A stretch of 64,000 bases of DNA from Lewinellaceae bacterium (GCA_016713985.1 JADJOD010000034.1:1-64000), one strand, 5' to 3'; positions 35,141-44,617 are shown, counted from the first letter of the stretch. Program-made: numbers and translations. The notes: generated by a model from the sequence alone, not told the origin.

Positions 35141-35617
35141 TCAGATTAAATGAGTGAAGCGAAAGTTGATGCGATAATATGTTTCGTAGTGCTCTATAAG
35201 GTGCAGGCCGGCCGGTAATTCGGTAAACGGCAGCCCGAGCAGGGAAATCAATGCAGGTGGAATGGGGCAGGATTCGGGCATTTCCAAAACGCCGTGGCGA
35301 AAATGCTGGCGCATGAGTTTGGAACACAGCCACTCGCGGCGAAATATCATGGATGCGCCCTTGCCGCCGTCGCAAGAGGTGAACAGGGCTTTCGCATGGC
35401 TGCAACTGGTTCTGTTAAAGGATTGTAAGGGGTGTTGGCTGCGGGCGACAATTTTGCAGATGCCGTTGCCGTCGCAGTTGGAGCTCGGCGAACCGAACAT
35501 GACCTCGCACTGGAGGAGCATCGGCTCAATACGGGTTTGTTCGCAGCCGATGGGATATTTTAGCGATTCCCACGGACGGTTCCCCGTAATTATGGTATTG
35601 TGATATCCAGTCTCCAT
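35141..35617 (-). CDS. Cys-motif protein of about 158 aa, paralogue of 45197-45658 (module part iv, copy 1)
   Basis: I do not recognise this family. It has no signal peptide or membrane segment. Shared with the paralogue at 45197-45658 are C-x-V-x-FGSPS-x2-C-x-G-x-GICK (residues 37-55), a further Cys about 17 residues on, GK-x2-SMI-x2-R-x2-LC, L-x-xPE-x-C-x-IPP, LGL, LP-x-G and the end RI-x-FR. Conserved Cys and Gly suggest a small metal-binding, disulfide or thiol fold. It is the last gene of the duplicated module and follows a short ORF and a promoter motif. There is no evidence for a catalytic role beyond the Cys. Confidence 0.7.
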   Translation of the reverse strand: METGYHNTIITGNRPWESLKYPIGCEQTRIEPMLLQCEVMFGSPSSNCDGNGICKIVARSQHPLQSFNRTSCSHAKALFTSCDGGKGASMIFRREWLCSKLMRQHFRHGVLEMPESCPIPPALISLLGLPFTELPAGLHLIEHYETYYRINFRFTHLI

Positions 35618-35658
35618 GGTTGGTGGTTGATTTTTTTATGTTTGGGAAAACGCGTGCA

Positions 35659-35778
35659 CTAAACACCATTCATATCAATCACAATGATTGAGTCGCTGTT
35701 GTCTTTGCAAGTTACTTTTCCTTGGGCTTCATCAAACATGAGAAGCATCCAACCAAGAGGTAAAATCCAATTTAGCAT
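35659..35778 (-). CDS. Short ORF, 39 codons (module part iii, copy 1)
   Basis: The reverse strand reads MLNWILPLGWMLLMFDEAQG, then a polar stretch with one Cys, and ends SIIVIDMNGV. Starts at the second or third Met would leave 26-29 residues. It lies 41 bp upstream of the Cys-motif gene and 20 bp downstream of a promoter-like ACCTTTGACC motif. A 19-codon ORF ending in a similar D-[LM]-x-G-[AV]-stop sits in the same place in module copy 2. Coding is supported only by this synteny. Confidence 0.4.
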   Translation of the reverse strand: MLNWILPLGWMLLMFDEAQGKVTCKDNSDSIIVIDMNGV

Positions 35779-35798
35779 AACCGTTTAAGTTTATTTCT

Positions 35799-35809
35799 GG
35801 TCAAAGGTA
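35799..35809 (-). promoter_or_regulatory. Promoter-like motif TACCTTTGACC before the short ORF
   Basis: On the minus strand TACCTTTG fits the TAnnTTTG -7 consensus and is followed by ACC. The ten bases ACCTTTGACC recur upstream of the short ORF in module copy 2 (45830-45839), in otherwise different sequence. Confidence 0.5.
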
Positions 35810-35977
35810 TCCTCAGGGGGAGGGCACCACTTAGGACAGAATGCTTGGCATTATCGCCCGGTTATTTCTGGTGATTTTTACTGGTTTTATTTTATTTTAT
35901 ATTGATTATCAATTGTTTGTAAAAATGAAAATTACCTACCGATACTATTTCGGTCATTTAAACCGAATAAAAACACG

Positions 35978-36011
35978 ATCGTCCGCCTGGCAAAAACGCC
36001 AGGCGGACGAT
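35978..36011 (-). terminator. Intrinsic terminator of the helical-repeat gene (copy 1)
   Basis: A perfect 14-bp stem (ATCGTCCGCCTGGC and its complement) with a six-base loop lies 35 bases past the stop of the 516-aa gene. On the minus strand it is followed by GTGTTTTTATT, giving a good intrinsic terminator. Confidence 0.8.
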
Positions 36012-36046
36012 CTGAAAACTCCATTTTTTGGTTTTTTATTGGAAAG

Positions 36047-37597
36047 TCAGGATACGCGGGGGCGAAGTCCTTCCTGTTTGGAAGGCGCACGTTCCAGGGC
36101 ATTGATGGTGATCTGCCACAACGCTTCATAGGGAATAATTTCTATTTCATACGTCTGATTAGCCACTTCCATAGGTACGGAACAAAGCATTTCATACAAT
36201 TTTTGCGAATGGCGGGTAACCCGGTCGCGATGAAATGCATACGCAGGCATTTGAAGCACCATTTTTATAAAACAATTGCTTCGGAAAGTATCATTCTGTT
36301 TCAGATAACGGCTACAGTATTTTTCAATCCCGTCCATCCGGTCGATGCACTGCTGATAATCACGTTCCACCAAGGCAAATAAAATTTGGATAACCAAAAT
36401 CGGGATATTCATTCCACGTTTATCTTTTGAAAAAACGGGGGTTTCGTTGAGAAATTTACCCAGTTTGAATTTTGCCGTTCGCTGCATGGAGAGGTCGCCG
36501 GATGAAAGTTTGCCAACCTTTACGAGGAAGTGCACATATGCCTGGTATATTTTCCACATTTCGGTAATCTGAAACGACTGGTTTTCAAAACGGGGATCAT
36601 CCATCACCTGATTCAGTACTTGTGCGGCAGCTTCGTAGTGGGAAGTATGCATTGCCAGCAGAAAAAACAATTCCTGTAATTTGAACCAGTTAAAAGAACC
36701 CCGTTCCACCAAATTCTGACAGCGCTCTATGATATATCTGCCCTTTTCAAATTCCCTCAACTGTAAATAACAGGTAATGAGGTTGTAATAAAATACCTGT
36801 AAGGGAAATCCGCTATCATAATCTTTCTTGTCAAAAAACTGAACGGCATCTTCACAAAGTTTTGCCGTGGTCACATAGTCATTCACACTACTATACCCAA
36901 ATACCTGGATGAGCCTTCCGAATATCTGCAATTTAAACGAATCACACTTCTCCATATAAGGTTTTACGATACTGTAAAATACTTTGGCCTGCTCCGACAC
37001 TTCCATCTTGGTGGCTTTGCTGTTGACATATCGTATGATTAGCTCTGTATAAAAATCCTCCACCTGATTCTCCATGTGCCATATTTCCTGATAGTGGTGT
37101 AATTGCTCACGAGTATGTTCGTATTTTTTCAGATCTCCCGCATTGGTGCTGTAATGAATGCGCAGCACCCGGAGAATATCGCAAGTCAACTCCGTAAATT
37201 CAAATCGCATGGAGTGGCGCAACAGCTTTTCCAGTAAGTCGATGCCCGACACCTTGGCATTACGCATGACGAGTATCATGCCTGCGGCCCACTTTTTATA
37301 ACACTCGAAATACGCTTTTTGCCGGTCTGAAAAACCGGGCTCCTTAAAATCCAGCAGAAACACGGAGTCAAGCATCCGGTCCTTCAACTTGTTTTTCAGG
37401 TTGGGCAGTTTCGACGGATCTTCGTCGGACTCCAGTTGCCAGTCGAGGGCGTCATCGTCGGATTGGATTCTTTGACTTACAATGGCATCATACAGATGCT
37501 GCATCTTGGAGCCGGGCTCCAGGATGATGTCAAGCACTCCGTTGGATTTTAGTTTGGTTTTGTTCAGCAGGTTTGCCAGTTCAATCAAATCTCTCAT
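36047..37597 (-). CDS. Helical-repeat cytoplasmic protein of 516 aa (module part ii, copy 1)
   Basis: The protein has no signal or membrane segment and is almost wholly alpha-helical by composition, with regularly spaced Tyr/Leu/Ala positions (LQVFYYNLITCYLQLREFEK, NWFKLQELFFLLAMHTSHYE, MWKIYQAYVHFLVK). This suggests a TPR-like solenoid. The paralogue at 46107-47651 matches in length and throughout; 30 of the first 50 residues are identical by my count. It follows the giant protein gene by 323 bp and is closed by a strong terminator. I know no function. TPR-like proteins commonly bind peptides or partner proteins. Confidence 0.72.
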   Translation of the reverse strand: MRDLIELANLLNKTKLKSNGVLDIILEPGSKMQHLYDAIVSQRIQSDDDALDWQLESDEDPSKLPNLKNKLKDRMLDSVFLLDFKEPGFSDRQKAYFECYKKWAAGMILVMRNAKVSGIDLLEKLLRHSMRFEFTELTCDILRVLRIHYSTNAGDLKKYEHTREQLHHYQEIWHMENQVEDFYTELIIRYVNSKATKMEVSEQAKVFYSIVKPYMEKCDSFKLQIFGRLIQVFGYSSVNDYVTTAKLCEDAVQFFDKKDYDSGFPLQVFYYNLITCYLQLREFEKGRYIIERCQNLVERGSFNWFKLQELFFLLAMHTSHYEAAAQVLNQVMDDPRFENQSFQITEMWKIYQAYVHFLVKVGKLSSGDLSMQRTAKFKLGKFLNETPVFSKDKRGMNIPILVIQILFALVERDYQQCIDRMDGIEKYCSRYLKQNDTFRSNCFIKMVLQMPAYAFHRDRVTRHSQKLYEMLCSVPMEVANQTYEIEIIPYEALWQITINALERAPSKQEGLRPRVS

Positions 37598-37867
37598 AAC
37601 GGGACTCTTTAAGGTATATTAAGTCGGTTTGACCCTCACATTTCGAATATCAATAAAGGATTATTCATTTGTCGTTCAACGGCAAAGTGTTGAAAACGAA
37701 TATTCTGGCAGGAAAAGTGTAAACACCTTCAGATGCGTTTTCCGTACCGGCTACAGGCGAGCGATTGATTATGATTCAGGATATAAATGTAGCGATCTAC
37801 CCGAAAAATAGAAGTTTTTTTTTCGGCGGCGAACAAATTCCACGCGCCACCGCTGTGTTCAAAAATG

Positions 37868-37899
37868 AAAGCGCCCCGGTTGAGAGCCGGGGCGCCTTT
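37868..37899 (-). terminator. Intrinsic terminator of giant protein 1
   Basis: GCGCCCCGG and CCGGGGCGC (37871-37879, 37887-37895) form a GC-rich stem with a seven-base loop, flanked by AAAG and CTTT. It lies 22 bases after the giant gene's stop on the minus strand. Confidence 0.75.
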
Positions 37900-37920
37900 C
37901 GAGCGTGTTCAAATATCGGA

Positions 37921-40900
37921 TTACTTCAAAAGAATCATTTTGCGGGTGGCCGTCTCGTGCGCCGTTTCGAGGCTGTAGTAGAGCAGGCCGGTGGTTCTGA
38001 GGCTGTTTCGATCGATCGAAACCGAATTGTATCCCTGGCCAAAGTCGCCGGATTGGGTGTGCAGCAGGCGACCGTTTTCGTCGTAAATGCTGAGTGTTGC
38101 CCGTTCGGCTTCCGGCAGGTGGAATCCAATGATCGTTTTGTTGACAAACGGGTTGGGTTGGTTCTGGTAAAGTTCGAACCCTACACCGGTTATCGTTGTG
38201 CCTTCCTGGCTGTTGAACCGGAACGCAACTTCCTGTTTTTCTTCGGTAAAGCTGTAGGCCTCGGCCATCGTGATCCGGCTGGAAACGCCGATCATTTCGC
38301 TGAGTTTGCCCGCTTTTTTGGCGCGGAACTTCACGGCGAACTCCGCCTGGCCTGCGCCGTTCCAACTGGTGGTGATTGCATTCGCTTCCGGGAAAAGGGC
38401 AAAGTTTTCCGCCTTCATATCATTTCCGGGCATCACGTCTGCGATTTCCAGGTCCGTGTAATTGAGCGTAAACTGGTAACCCGTCACCTTTTCGGCCGCT
38501 TTGAAGGATACGGCGAATTCTTCACCGGATTTTACCATGCGGTCTTCCACGTCGAACAAGAGTGTTCCGTTCGAGCGGTCGTCGGTGCTCATAAGCGAGT
38601 TGGCCATGGCCGTATTATTCACGTCGCCCACCTTGATGGCCACAAAATCGTCCGTCAGTTGGTTGGATTGCAGGTCGGAAACCGCTTTTGTTTCCGGGAA
38701 TGCAGTCTGGAACGGGTTGGCCGGGCTGGGGAACGCAAAACTTTTGTCCACGAAACGCCACGAGGTGCTGTTAGGAAGTTCGCTGTACATACCGAGGATC
38801 AGTTTTCGCAATTCCACCACGTCGAAGGTGGTTACGGAACCGGACGAGTTGGCGTCCGCGGCAATTGTTTTGTACGGCGTATCGAACGGTTGCAAACCGA
38901 GGATGTGTTTCGAAATCAGCACCAGGTCGTAGGTAGACACCCCGTTCAGCGGGTTGTCGTCTTTCGTCGGGGTGAGGGTGTAGTTCGAATACATCGGCAC
39001 GTTGTCGTTGAACTGGAATTCGCCGGCGTCGTTGGTCATGGCGAAGTAGTTGAACGTAGGCCCGGTCGGGTCCTGGCCGCTGATTTCCACGTCGCAGTCT
39101 TCCAGACCTTCATCCGATTCCGTTTTTAATGCACCCGCTACCGTAGCCGTCGTCGTGCTGTTGTTGTTGCCACAATTGTCCATATTGTCCTGAATGGCGA
39201 TGGTTGTCTCGCAGAAATCAGCGTTACCCGCCTTGTCCATGGCCCATAGTTCTACGGGTTGGTTTCCGATGTCGTCGCCACAGGTAAAGGTCAGTTTGGT
39301 AATCGGCAATCCGTTGGCGTCTACGGGGAAGGTAGTCCCGTCGTTGGAGCGGCGCATACCGAACACGAGCATGTCTTCCGGTGTACAGTTGTCATTGGCA
39401 TGCAGCAGGAAGTCGCTGGTGAAGATCATGACCGATCCGGATTGCATAATATTGACACTCAGGCCGTTGATACATACAACCGTCGGCGCTTTGCAGTCTT
39501 TTACCACAAAATTGTACTCACACACGGTTTCGTTGCCACATCCGTCGCTGATGATCCACTTCACTTTGTGTGTGCCGTAGGGCAGTTCCGGTTTTACAAA
39601 TGTGGTTGGCGACTGTATGGTGTTCCAGCGTACAAAGGCGGTCAGGTTGGTTCCCGAAACGCTGGTTTCGAGTGCAAAGCGGTATTTCTGATTGGTCGGT
39701 ACGTTGCGTTCGTCAAAGTTTCGCACGGTACCGCCGGCAAAATTTTGCGTATTTACGTTGTTAAATCGCACGGTACCCGGGTCCGGTACGTTGGTGCTGC
39801 TCACCACCGTTTCCATACTGCCGTCGTTGTCGAGATCGAGGAAAAGCAGATAACGGGCAGTCAGGTTGGCGCCCGAACACAGGTCGGTGGCAGAAATATT
39901 GAGATCCGCCGTCCCTTCGCACAGGTCGTGTGTTTCGCAGGCTGCATCCCACCAGTACGTTTCATTCCACAATTGCGGGTCGTTGGTCGAGTTGTCGCAG
40001 TATTCCACCGGACTGGGCGGGCAGACGGTGATCGGAGCATTGGTGTCGATCACCTTGATGATCTGTTTGTACTCATAGCAGTTGGCGTCCGCTTTCCAGA
40101 ACGTGCTGTAATTGGTCGGCGACTGGTCGGTCGGCAAAATCTTCACGGACGTTGGCGCCCAGGGAGCCGGTGTTCCGGCCGGCGACACGATGGGACCCGG
40201 CAGATTCAGCGAACTCGTCTGATTGGAGTTCGGGTTCGGGTTCGGTACGATCACACAGGGCGCCTGCGGCAGGTAGGTGCACCAGTTGATGATCTTCCAG
40301 GTGCGTTCGATTTTGAAACAAGCATCCGGTACAACGGTGTATACCTGGTCCTGGTAGGTGATACCCATCAGTTCACAATCCTTTCCATAGAAGGTCGGCT
40401 CTCCATAAGTTCCTGATCCATCGCACACTGTGACGATTTTATCATCAGGAAACTTGATGTAATAGTCCTGTTCGTAGTTCACGATAATGCGCTGGGTGCA
40501 TTGTGTGTTGGCACCTTTACAATCATACGCCCGGAAGGTGCGTGTGATGGTGCCTTTGTTGCAGGTGGTGTCGAACTGGCTGTAATTGGCCGAGTGGGTC
40601 AGGCCTTTTTGCCCCTGGTACACTTTTGTCGAGTCAAGGCAGCAGTTGTCGTATACACCCGGTTTGCCGTAGGCCCAGAGCGAGGGGTCGAAGTTTTCAC
40701 AACTTACGGTCACGTTCAGCGGCGGGTTGCAAATAGGTTTGAGTTTGTCCTGCACTTCGATCTCCACCTGGCATTCGTTGTAAATCGGCGTTCCGTCCGG
40801 ATACTTGCTGATATTGCCGTCCGGGTCGAGTTGATATACACGCAGGATGACCATTTGTGAAGTACCTACCTCACAGCAGTAGAATTTGATCGAATCACCT

Positions 40901-43900
40901 TCCATTGTTGCAACTTCGTACTCGCTGATGGCGTCCGGATCGCCGTCGAAACAGTCGGGGTGCCCGTTGTCCGGATTCAGCGCCTTGATGCAAGCGCTGT
41001 AGGGCGGTGCGCGGCGGATGGTAAATTTGATGCTGTTGCAGTTATCGTAAGAGCCGTCGTCGAAGGTATAAGCTTTCACCCAGGTAACTCCCGCGAATTC
41101 GCAGCCGTTTGCACTGGGCAAATAGCAGTCGTGCGGATCGTCGGGCCCGACAGCCACTACCGTAAATTCATCGCAGGCGGCCACAGGTGGCGAAAAGTCG
41201 CACACTTTCAGCAGGAAGGAACAAGTTCCCGTATTGCCGCAGGCATCCGTTGCGGTGTAAACCACCGTATGGGTACCGATCGGCAGGCATCCTCCGTCGC
41301 CGAATACGGCGAGGGTGTCGGCGATATCCAGGTTATTGCCCGGAAACGATTCGACCGAGCCGTCGATCTGAACCACGTTTATTATGTTCAGGGTATAGGG
41401 ATCTACGGTGGTGATTTCCGCAGAAACGCTGTTAATACGCGAACATCCGTCGGATACGATCACATCGGGCAGGTCCACCGTGCCGCAGCAGGAGAACGGA
41501 TCGGTGGTCACCGTCACGTTGGCCGGGCAGGCAATATTGGGCGCCATATCGTCGCGCACCTGGATCACCTGCATGTGGTTGATGATCTCGCTGGTGCATG
41601 CGTCGATGATGACCCAGTTTCGTTTAATGGTGTAGGTGCCGTCGCAAATCTCAATAACGTTGTCCGTGTATTGCCAGGAGACGGAAGCCGTCCCGTTCGG
41701 CATGTCATACACGTGTGGATACCCCTGAAAACCCTGGGCTTCAATCCAGTTCGGCGTGGGGTAAGTGTCCGTGCAGGAGAATCCCGGCTCATCAACAAAG
41801 TCGAAGTTGGGGGGCAGGATCACGTCGGCAAGCGTTGGGCGAAGCAGATAGATCGGCTGGATACAGGTGGCGGTATTGCCACTTGCGTCTTTGGCCATCC
41901 AGCGGCGGCTGATAATGCTGAGCAGACCGGAAGCGCAGTTTTGCGGGGTGGTCTGGTCCGTATAGGTCAGGGTCACGTCGCTGCACGCATCGAGTAATCC
42001 CGCAGGCACCAGGAAGGAAGCGGAGCCGTTGGAAATCAGCGGCGGCGCGGTCAGGCCATTCGGGAAACCCGTGGTAAAGTTGCCGTTTACATTCAGAAGC
42101 AGTTCCGCTATTTCGATTTTCGACAAGTCGTTTCCGCCGTTTACATCGGAGATGCGGAGTTTCCAGGTGCCGTTCACCTGTTGCCCGTCGAAGGTGCTCA
42201 ATTGACCGATACCGAAGGGTATTTGTATTTTTTTATCGGTCGTAAACATCGGACAGGTAACGGTATTGGAGCCTTCATCGTCGAAACGCGCCCATACAGG
42301 GTCGGGGCCGCAGCCGCTGACCTGGTTCCAGGTATTTACGATAATGCCGGCAGGACTTTCCACCTGCATCCGGAGGTTGCCGAAAAAGGCGTCGCCGGAG
42401 ACTTTGACGCGGAAATCCACGTCGTTGACCGTTGCACCCGGCGGCAGAGACACCGGAAGTTCGAATTCACGGGTTTGAAAATCGACCAGGTTCAGGGGCA
42501 GGCCTTGTGCGCCAAAACGTACGTTTACGTTGGTGGCTTGTATAAATTCCGGCGAAGTCGGGAAATTGCCGGGCAGGGTTACCGGCGTGCAATCCAGGTC
42601 CGGGGGCAGGTTGTCCTGCACCTTGATGTTGCCGAAACATTTATTTCCAGTAGAGGGGTCGGTCACCCGAACGGAGTAGGATTTGCCAACATCGGCAGCG
42701 CTCAGGAAGGCAGGCACCCAGGGGCCGTTGCCGTATGGCGGTATCTTGTCCAGTTCAACTTTATAATTGTCGTAACATCCGTACAAACCACCTTCCAAAA
42801 CGTCGTCGGCGCCGATTTCCGTCTGGCAGTCAGGACCCAGGGCAATAAACACCAGGTCATTGCAGATCAGGCTGAGGATCGGGTTGGAGTATGCAGCAAC
42901 GGTTACTTTGAAGGAGCAGGCGGCCGTATTGCCGTCCACGTCCGTGCAGACGTACGTATTGATCGTTTCTCCGATGGGGAATTCTCCGCCGGGAGGCAAA
43001 CCTCCTGTCTGGACTGCGCCGTTGGAACCCAGCGCTTCATAATGCACGTAACCATTGTAGGCACGGCTTTGAAAAGTATTGCCGAAGGGATATGTTTTGC
43101 CCGCGCCGGGGTTGGAAGATACCAGCAAGCGGCCGTCGTCGAATTGCCGCGACACACTTACGCCGTCGCCGGTATAGTTGACCGGGGCGCCGATCGTGCT
43201 GGTAATATAGATACCCCGCGATTCTCCCGGGGCCAGTGTAATGCCGAAGCCGGGTATGGGGGTGCCACTCGCCGGGCTCGCCGAAACGACGTCGAGCGCG
43301 CCGGCCAGCGTCCAGGCGGCCGCATTATTTTCATTGCCCTGCCAGCTTACGGCAGAGGTGGTATGGTATACCTGAACCGGCCAGTTGCCCGCGTCGATCG
43401 AGGGACCGAATTCTGTGATCGTCAGGTTGGTATAGCCGAGATTTTTTATGTCGAACATGATGCCGGCGCTGCCGTTGTCGAAATCGATCGGATGTTCAAC
43501 GGAGCCGGTTACGGGGAATCCGGTATTGTCGGTACACGTTACGTTGTAAGAAAACTGCTTGGTGCAGGCGCCTGCATCGAGGTTGATCGTAACGTCGTTC
43601 GGGCAGGTTATTTGTGGCGGCGTATTGTCAACAACCGCAATACTTTGCGCTGCTGCCGACATCACGGCGCCGCCGCATTGGTCCACCAATTCCCAGGTAA
43701 TTACGTTGTCGCCTTTGGGGGCGGAGATCGTTACAAAGCCCACGGTGTTGACCGGCACGGGCTGGCCGCCGTTGATGCGGTATTGCAAGGCGTAGGAATC
43801 ATTACATGCCGAAGGTGAAAAAACGGGTAATGGCGAATTGACATTCGCAAAGCTGTTGGTGGAGCCCGGGCCGGTAGAGGCGGCAATGGGGCCCGGAGCG

Positions 43901-44454
43901 GTCAGGATACAGGCGCTTTTTGGCACCTGGGTGACCCTGGCGGACCATCCCGGCGCTTTGTTGGAGCCGTCGGATCTGAACAGGAAGGTCAGCGCCTCGT
44001 CGGGATTGGAGCCTACGGCCGCTATTCCGCTGTTGGCGGTCACCACCCCGGGGCTGATCGTTTGCCAGTTGCCGGCTTGCAAACCCGAGTGCGTAACTCC
44101 CTGAGGGCCAATGACCTGGTTGGATCCCGTGACATTACTGTTGTAAATGTAGAGGGCGTCCCATCCCGCTTCCAGGTGGAAAGAGGTGAAGAGTACCCGC
44201 ACTTTATGGGTGCTCGGGTTGGAAGGAGCGAAGGTCACATAAGCGTTGGCGTTGTTGTTATAATCGCCTGTTGGGCCTCCGTTATCATAAAAATTGAAAA
44301 AACAATTGGAAGAAGTGTTTATTGAAAACGGGGTGCCTGTGGTGGCACCGTTTGCGGCCATGTTCACATTCATTTGGGCGGTCGTATCTTCCGCACAGAT
44401 GAACATCAGCCACATGACCTGTAACCAAAAAAGAACTGGACTTGTCTTTTTCAT
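37921..44454 (-). CDS. Giant HYR surface protein with CUB, P-domain, dockerin, cohesin-like and T9SS domains (module part i, copy 1)
   Basis: This protein is about 2,177 aa. I start at MKKTSPVLFWLQVMWLMFIC, a signal peptide; a 15-residue longer start at 44499 is less natural. Order: a CUB-like domain (nt about 44330-43930), HYR repeats, a proprotein-convertase P-like domain (about 42545-42060, with NGTWKLRISDVNGGND), more HYR repeats, a SpaA/carboxypeptidase-regulatory-like domain, a dockerin-like pair (DLVLISKHILG, AADANSSGSVTTFDVVELRK; about 38945-38745), a cohesin-like domain (about 38560-38215) and a T9SS sorting domain (NQPNPFVNKTIIGFHLPEAE to the end). It would be exported by T9SS and displayed for adhesion or matrix assembly. 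Reading frame intact throughout. Confidence 0.88.
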   Translation of the reverse strand: MKKTSPVLFWLQVMWLMFICAEDTTAQMNVNMAANGATTGTPFSINTSSNCFFNFYDNGGPTGDYNNNANAYVTFAPSNPSTHKVRVLFTSFHLEAGWDALYIYNSNVTGSNQVIGPQGVTHSGLQAGNWQTISPGVVTANSGIAAVGSNPDEALTFLFRSDGSNKAPGWSARVTQVPKSACILTAPGPIAASTGPGSTNSFANVNSPLPVFSPSACNDSYALQYRINGGQPVPVNTVGFVTISAPKGDNVITWELVDQCGGAVMSAAAQSIAVVDNTPPQITCPNDVTINLDAGACTKQFSYNVTCTDNTGFPVTGSVEHPIDFDNGSAGIMFDIKNLGYTNLTITEFGPSIDAGNWPVQVYHTTSAVSWQGNENNAAAWTLAGALDVVSASPASGTPIPGFGITLAPGESRGIYITSTIGAPVNYTGDGVSVSRQFDDGRLLVSSNPGAGKTYPFGNTFQSRAYNGYVHYEALGSNGAVQTGGLPPGGEFPIGETINTYVCTDVDGNTAACSFKVTVAAYSNPILSLICNDLVFIALGPDCQTEIGADDVLEGGLYGCYDNYKVELDKIPPYGNGPWVPAFLSAADVGKSYSVRVTDPSTGNKCFGNIKVQDNLPPDLDCTPVTLPGNFPTSPEFIQATNVNVRFGAQGLPLNLVDFQTREFELPVSLPPGATVNDVDFRVKVSGDAFFGNLRMQVESPAGIIVNTWNQVSGCGPDPVWARFDDEGSNTVTCPMFTTDKKIQIPFGIGQLSTFDGQQVNGTWKLRISDVNGGNDLSKIEIAELLLNVNGNFTTGFPNGLTAPPLISNGSASFLVPAGLLDACSDVTLTYTDQTTPQNCASGLLSIISRRWMAKDASGNTATCIQPIYLLRPTLADVILPPNFDFVDEPGFSCTDTYPTPNWIEAQGFQGYPHVYDMPNGTASVSWQYTDNVIEICDGTYTIKRNWVIIDACTSEIINHMQVIQVRDDMAPNIACPANVTVTTDPFSCCGTVDLPDVIVSDGCSRINSVSAEITTVDPYTLNIINVVQIDGSVESFPGNNLDIADTLAVFGDGGCLPIGTHTVVYTATDACGNTGTCSFLLKVCDFSPPVAACDEFTVVAVGPDDPHDCYLPSANGCEFAGVTWVKAYTFDDGSYDNCNSIKFTIRRAPPYSACIKALNPDNGHPDCFDGDPDAISEYEVATMEGDSIKFYCCEVGTSQMVILRVYQLDPDGNISKYPDGTPIYNECQVEIEVQDKLKPICNPPLNVTVSCENFDPSLWAYGKPGVYDNCCLDSTKVYQGQKGLTHSANYSQFDTTCNKGTITRTFRAYDCKGANTQCTQRIIVNYEQDYYIKFPDDKIVTVCDGSGTYGEPTFYGKDCELMGITYQDQVYTVVPDACFKIERTWKIINWCTYLPQAPCVIVPNPNPNSNQTSSLNLPGPIVSPAGTPAPWAPTSVKILPTDQSPTNYSTFWKADANCYEYKQIIKVIDTNAPITVCPPSPVEYCDNSTNDPQLWNETYWWDAACETHDLCEGTADLNISATDLCSGANLTARYLLFLDLDNDGSMETVVSSTNVPDPGTVRFNNVNTQNFAGGTVRNFDERNVPTNQKYRFALETSVSGTNLTAFVRWNTIQSPTTFVKPELPYGTHKVKWIISDGCGNETVCEYNFVVKDCKAPTVVCINGLSVNIMQSGSVMIFTSDFLLHANDNCTPEDMLVFGMRRSNDGTTFPVDANGLPITKLTFTCGDDIGNQPVELWAMDKAGNADFCETTIAIQDNMDNCGNNNSTTTATVAGALKTESDEGLEDCDVEISGQDPTGPTFNYFAMTNDAGEFQFNDNVPMYSNYTLTPTKDDNPLNGVSTYDLVLISKHILGLQPFDTPYKTIAADANSSGSVTTFDVVELRKLILGMYSELPNSTSWRFVDKSFAFPSPANPFQTAFPETKAVSDLQSNQLTDDFVAIKVGDVNNTAMANSLMSTDDRSNGTLLFDVEDRMVKSGEEFAVSFKAAEKVTGYQFTLNYTDLEIADVMPGNDMKAENFALFPEANAITTSWNGAGQAEFAVKFRAKKAGKLSEMIGVSSRITMAEAYSFTEEKQEVAFRFNSQEGTTITGVGFELYQNQPNPFVNKTIIGFHLPEAERATLSIYDENGRLLHTQSGDFGQGYNSVSIDRNSLRTTGLLYYSLETAHETATRKMILLK

Positions 44455-44510
44455 GAAATATAAATTTGAAGTAGAATTCACAAATAGTTGAACACGCAAC
44501 GACGCCGGTC

Positions 44511-44617
44511 TCAGTTGACCAGCATCACACGGGCTTCTTGATGTAGCGCCCGCAGTACTACTCTCAGTTGACGAGCATCACACGGGCTTCTTCGTGTAGC
44601 GCCCGCAGTACTACTTT
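44511..44617. repeat. 53-bp tandem duplication at the 3' end of the 140-aa gene
   Basis: 44511-44563 repeats 44564-44617 with about four differences. The unit covers the last 17 codons (VVLRALHEEARVMLVN) and the stop of the small secreted protein gene, so the second copy lies after the stop as a non-coding echo. Confidence 0.85.

Noticed and set aside
35841..36131. 96-codon plus-strand frame with a hydrophobic start
   Set aside because: It reads through the terminator at 35978-36011 and into the antisense of the helical-repeat gene. The hydrophobic part is probably chance AT-rich sequence.
42181..43818. 545-codon plus-strand frame
   Set aside because: Antisense to giant protein 1, whose frame here has CUB, HYR and P-domain signals.
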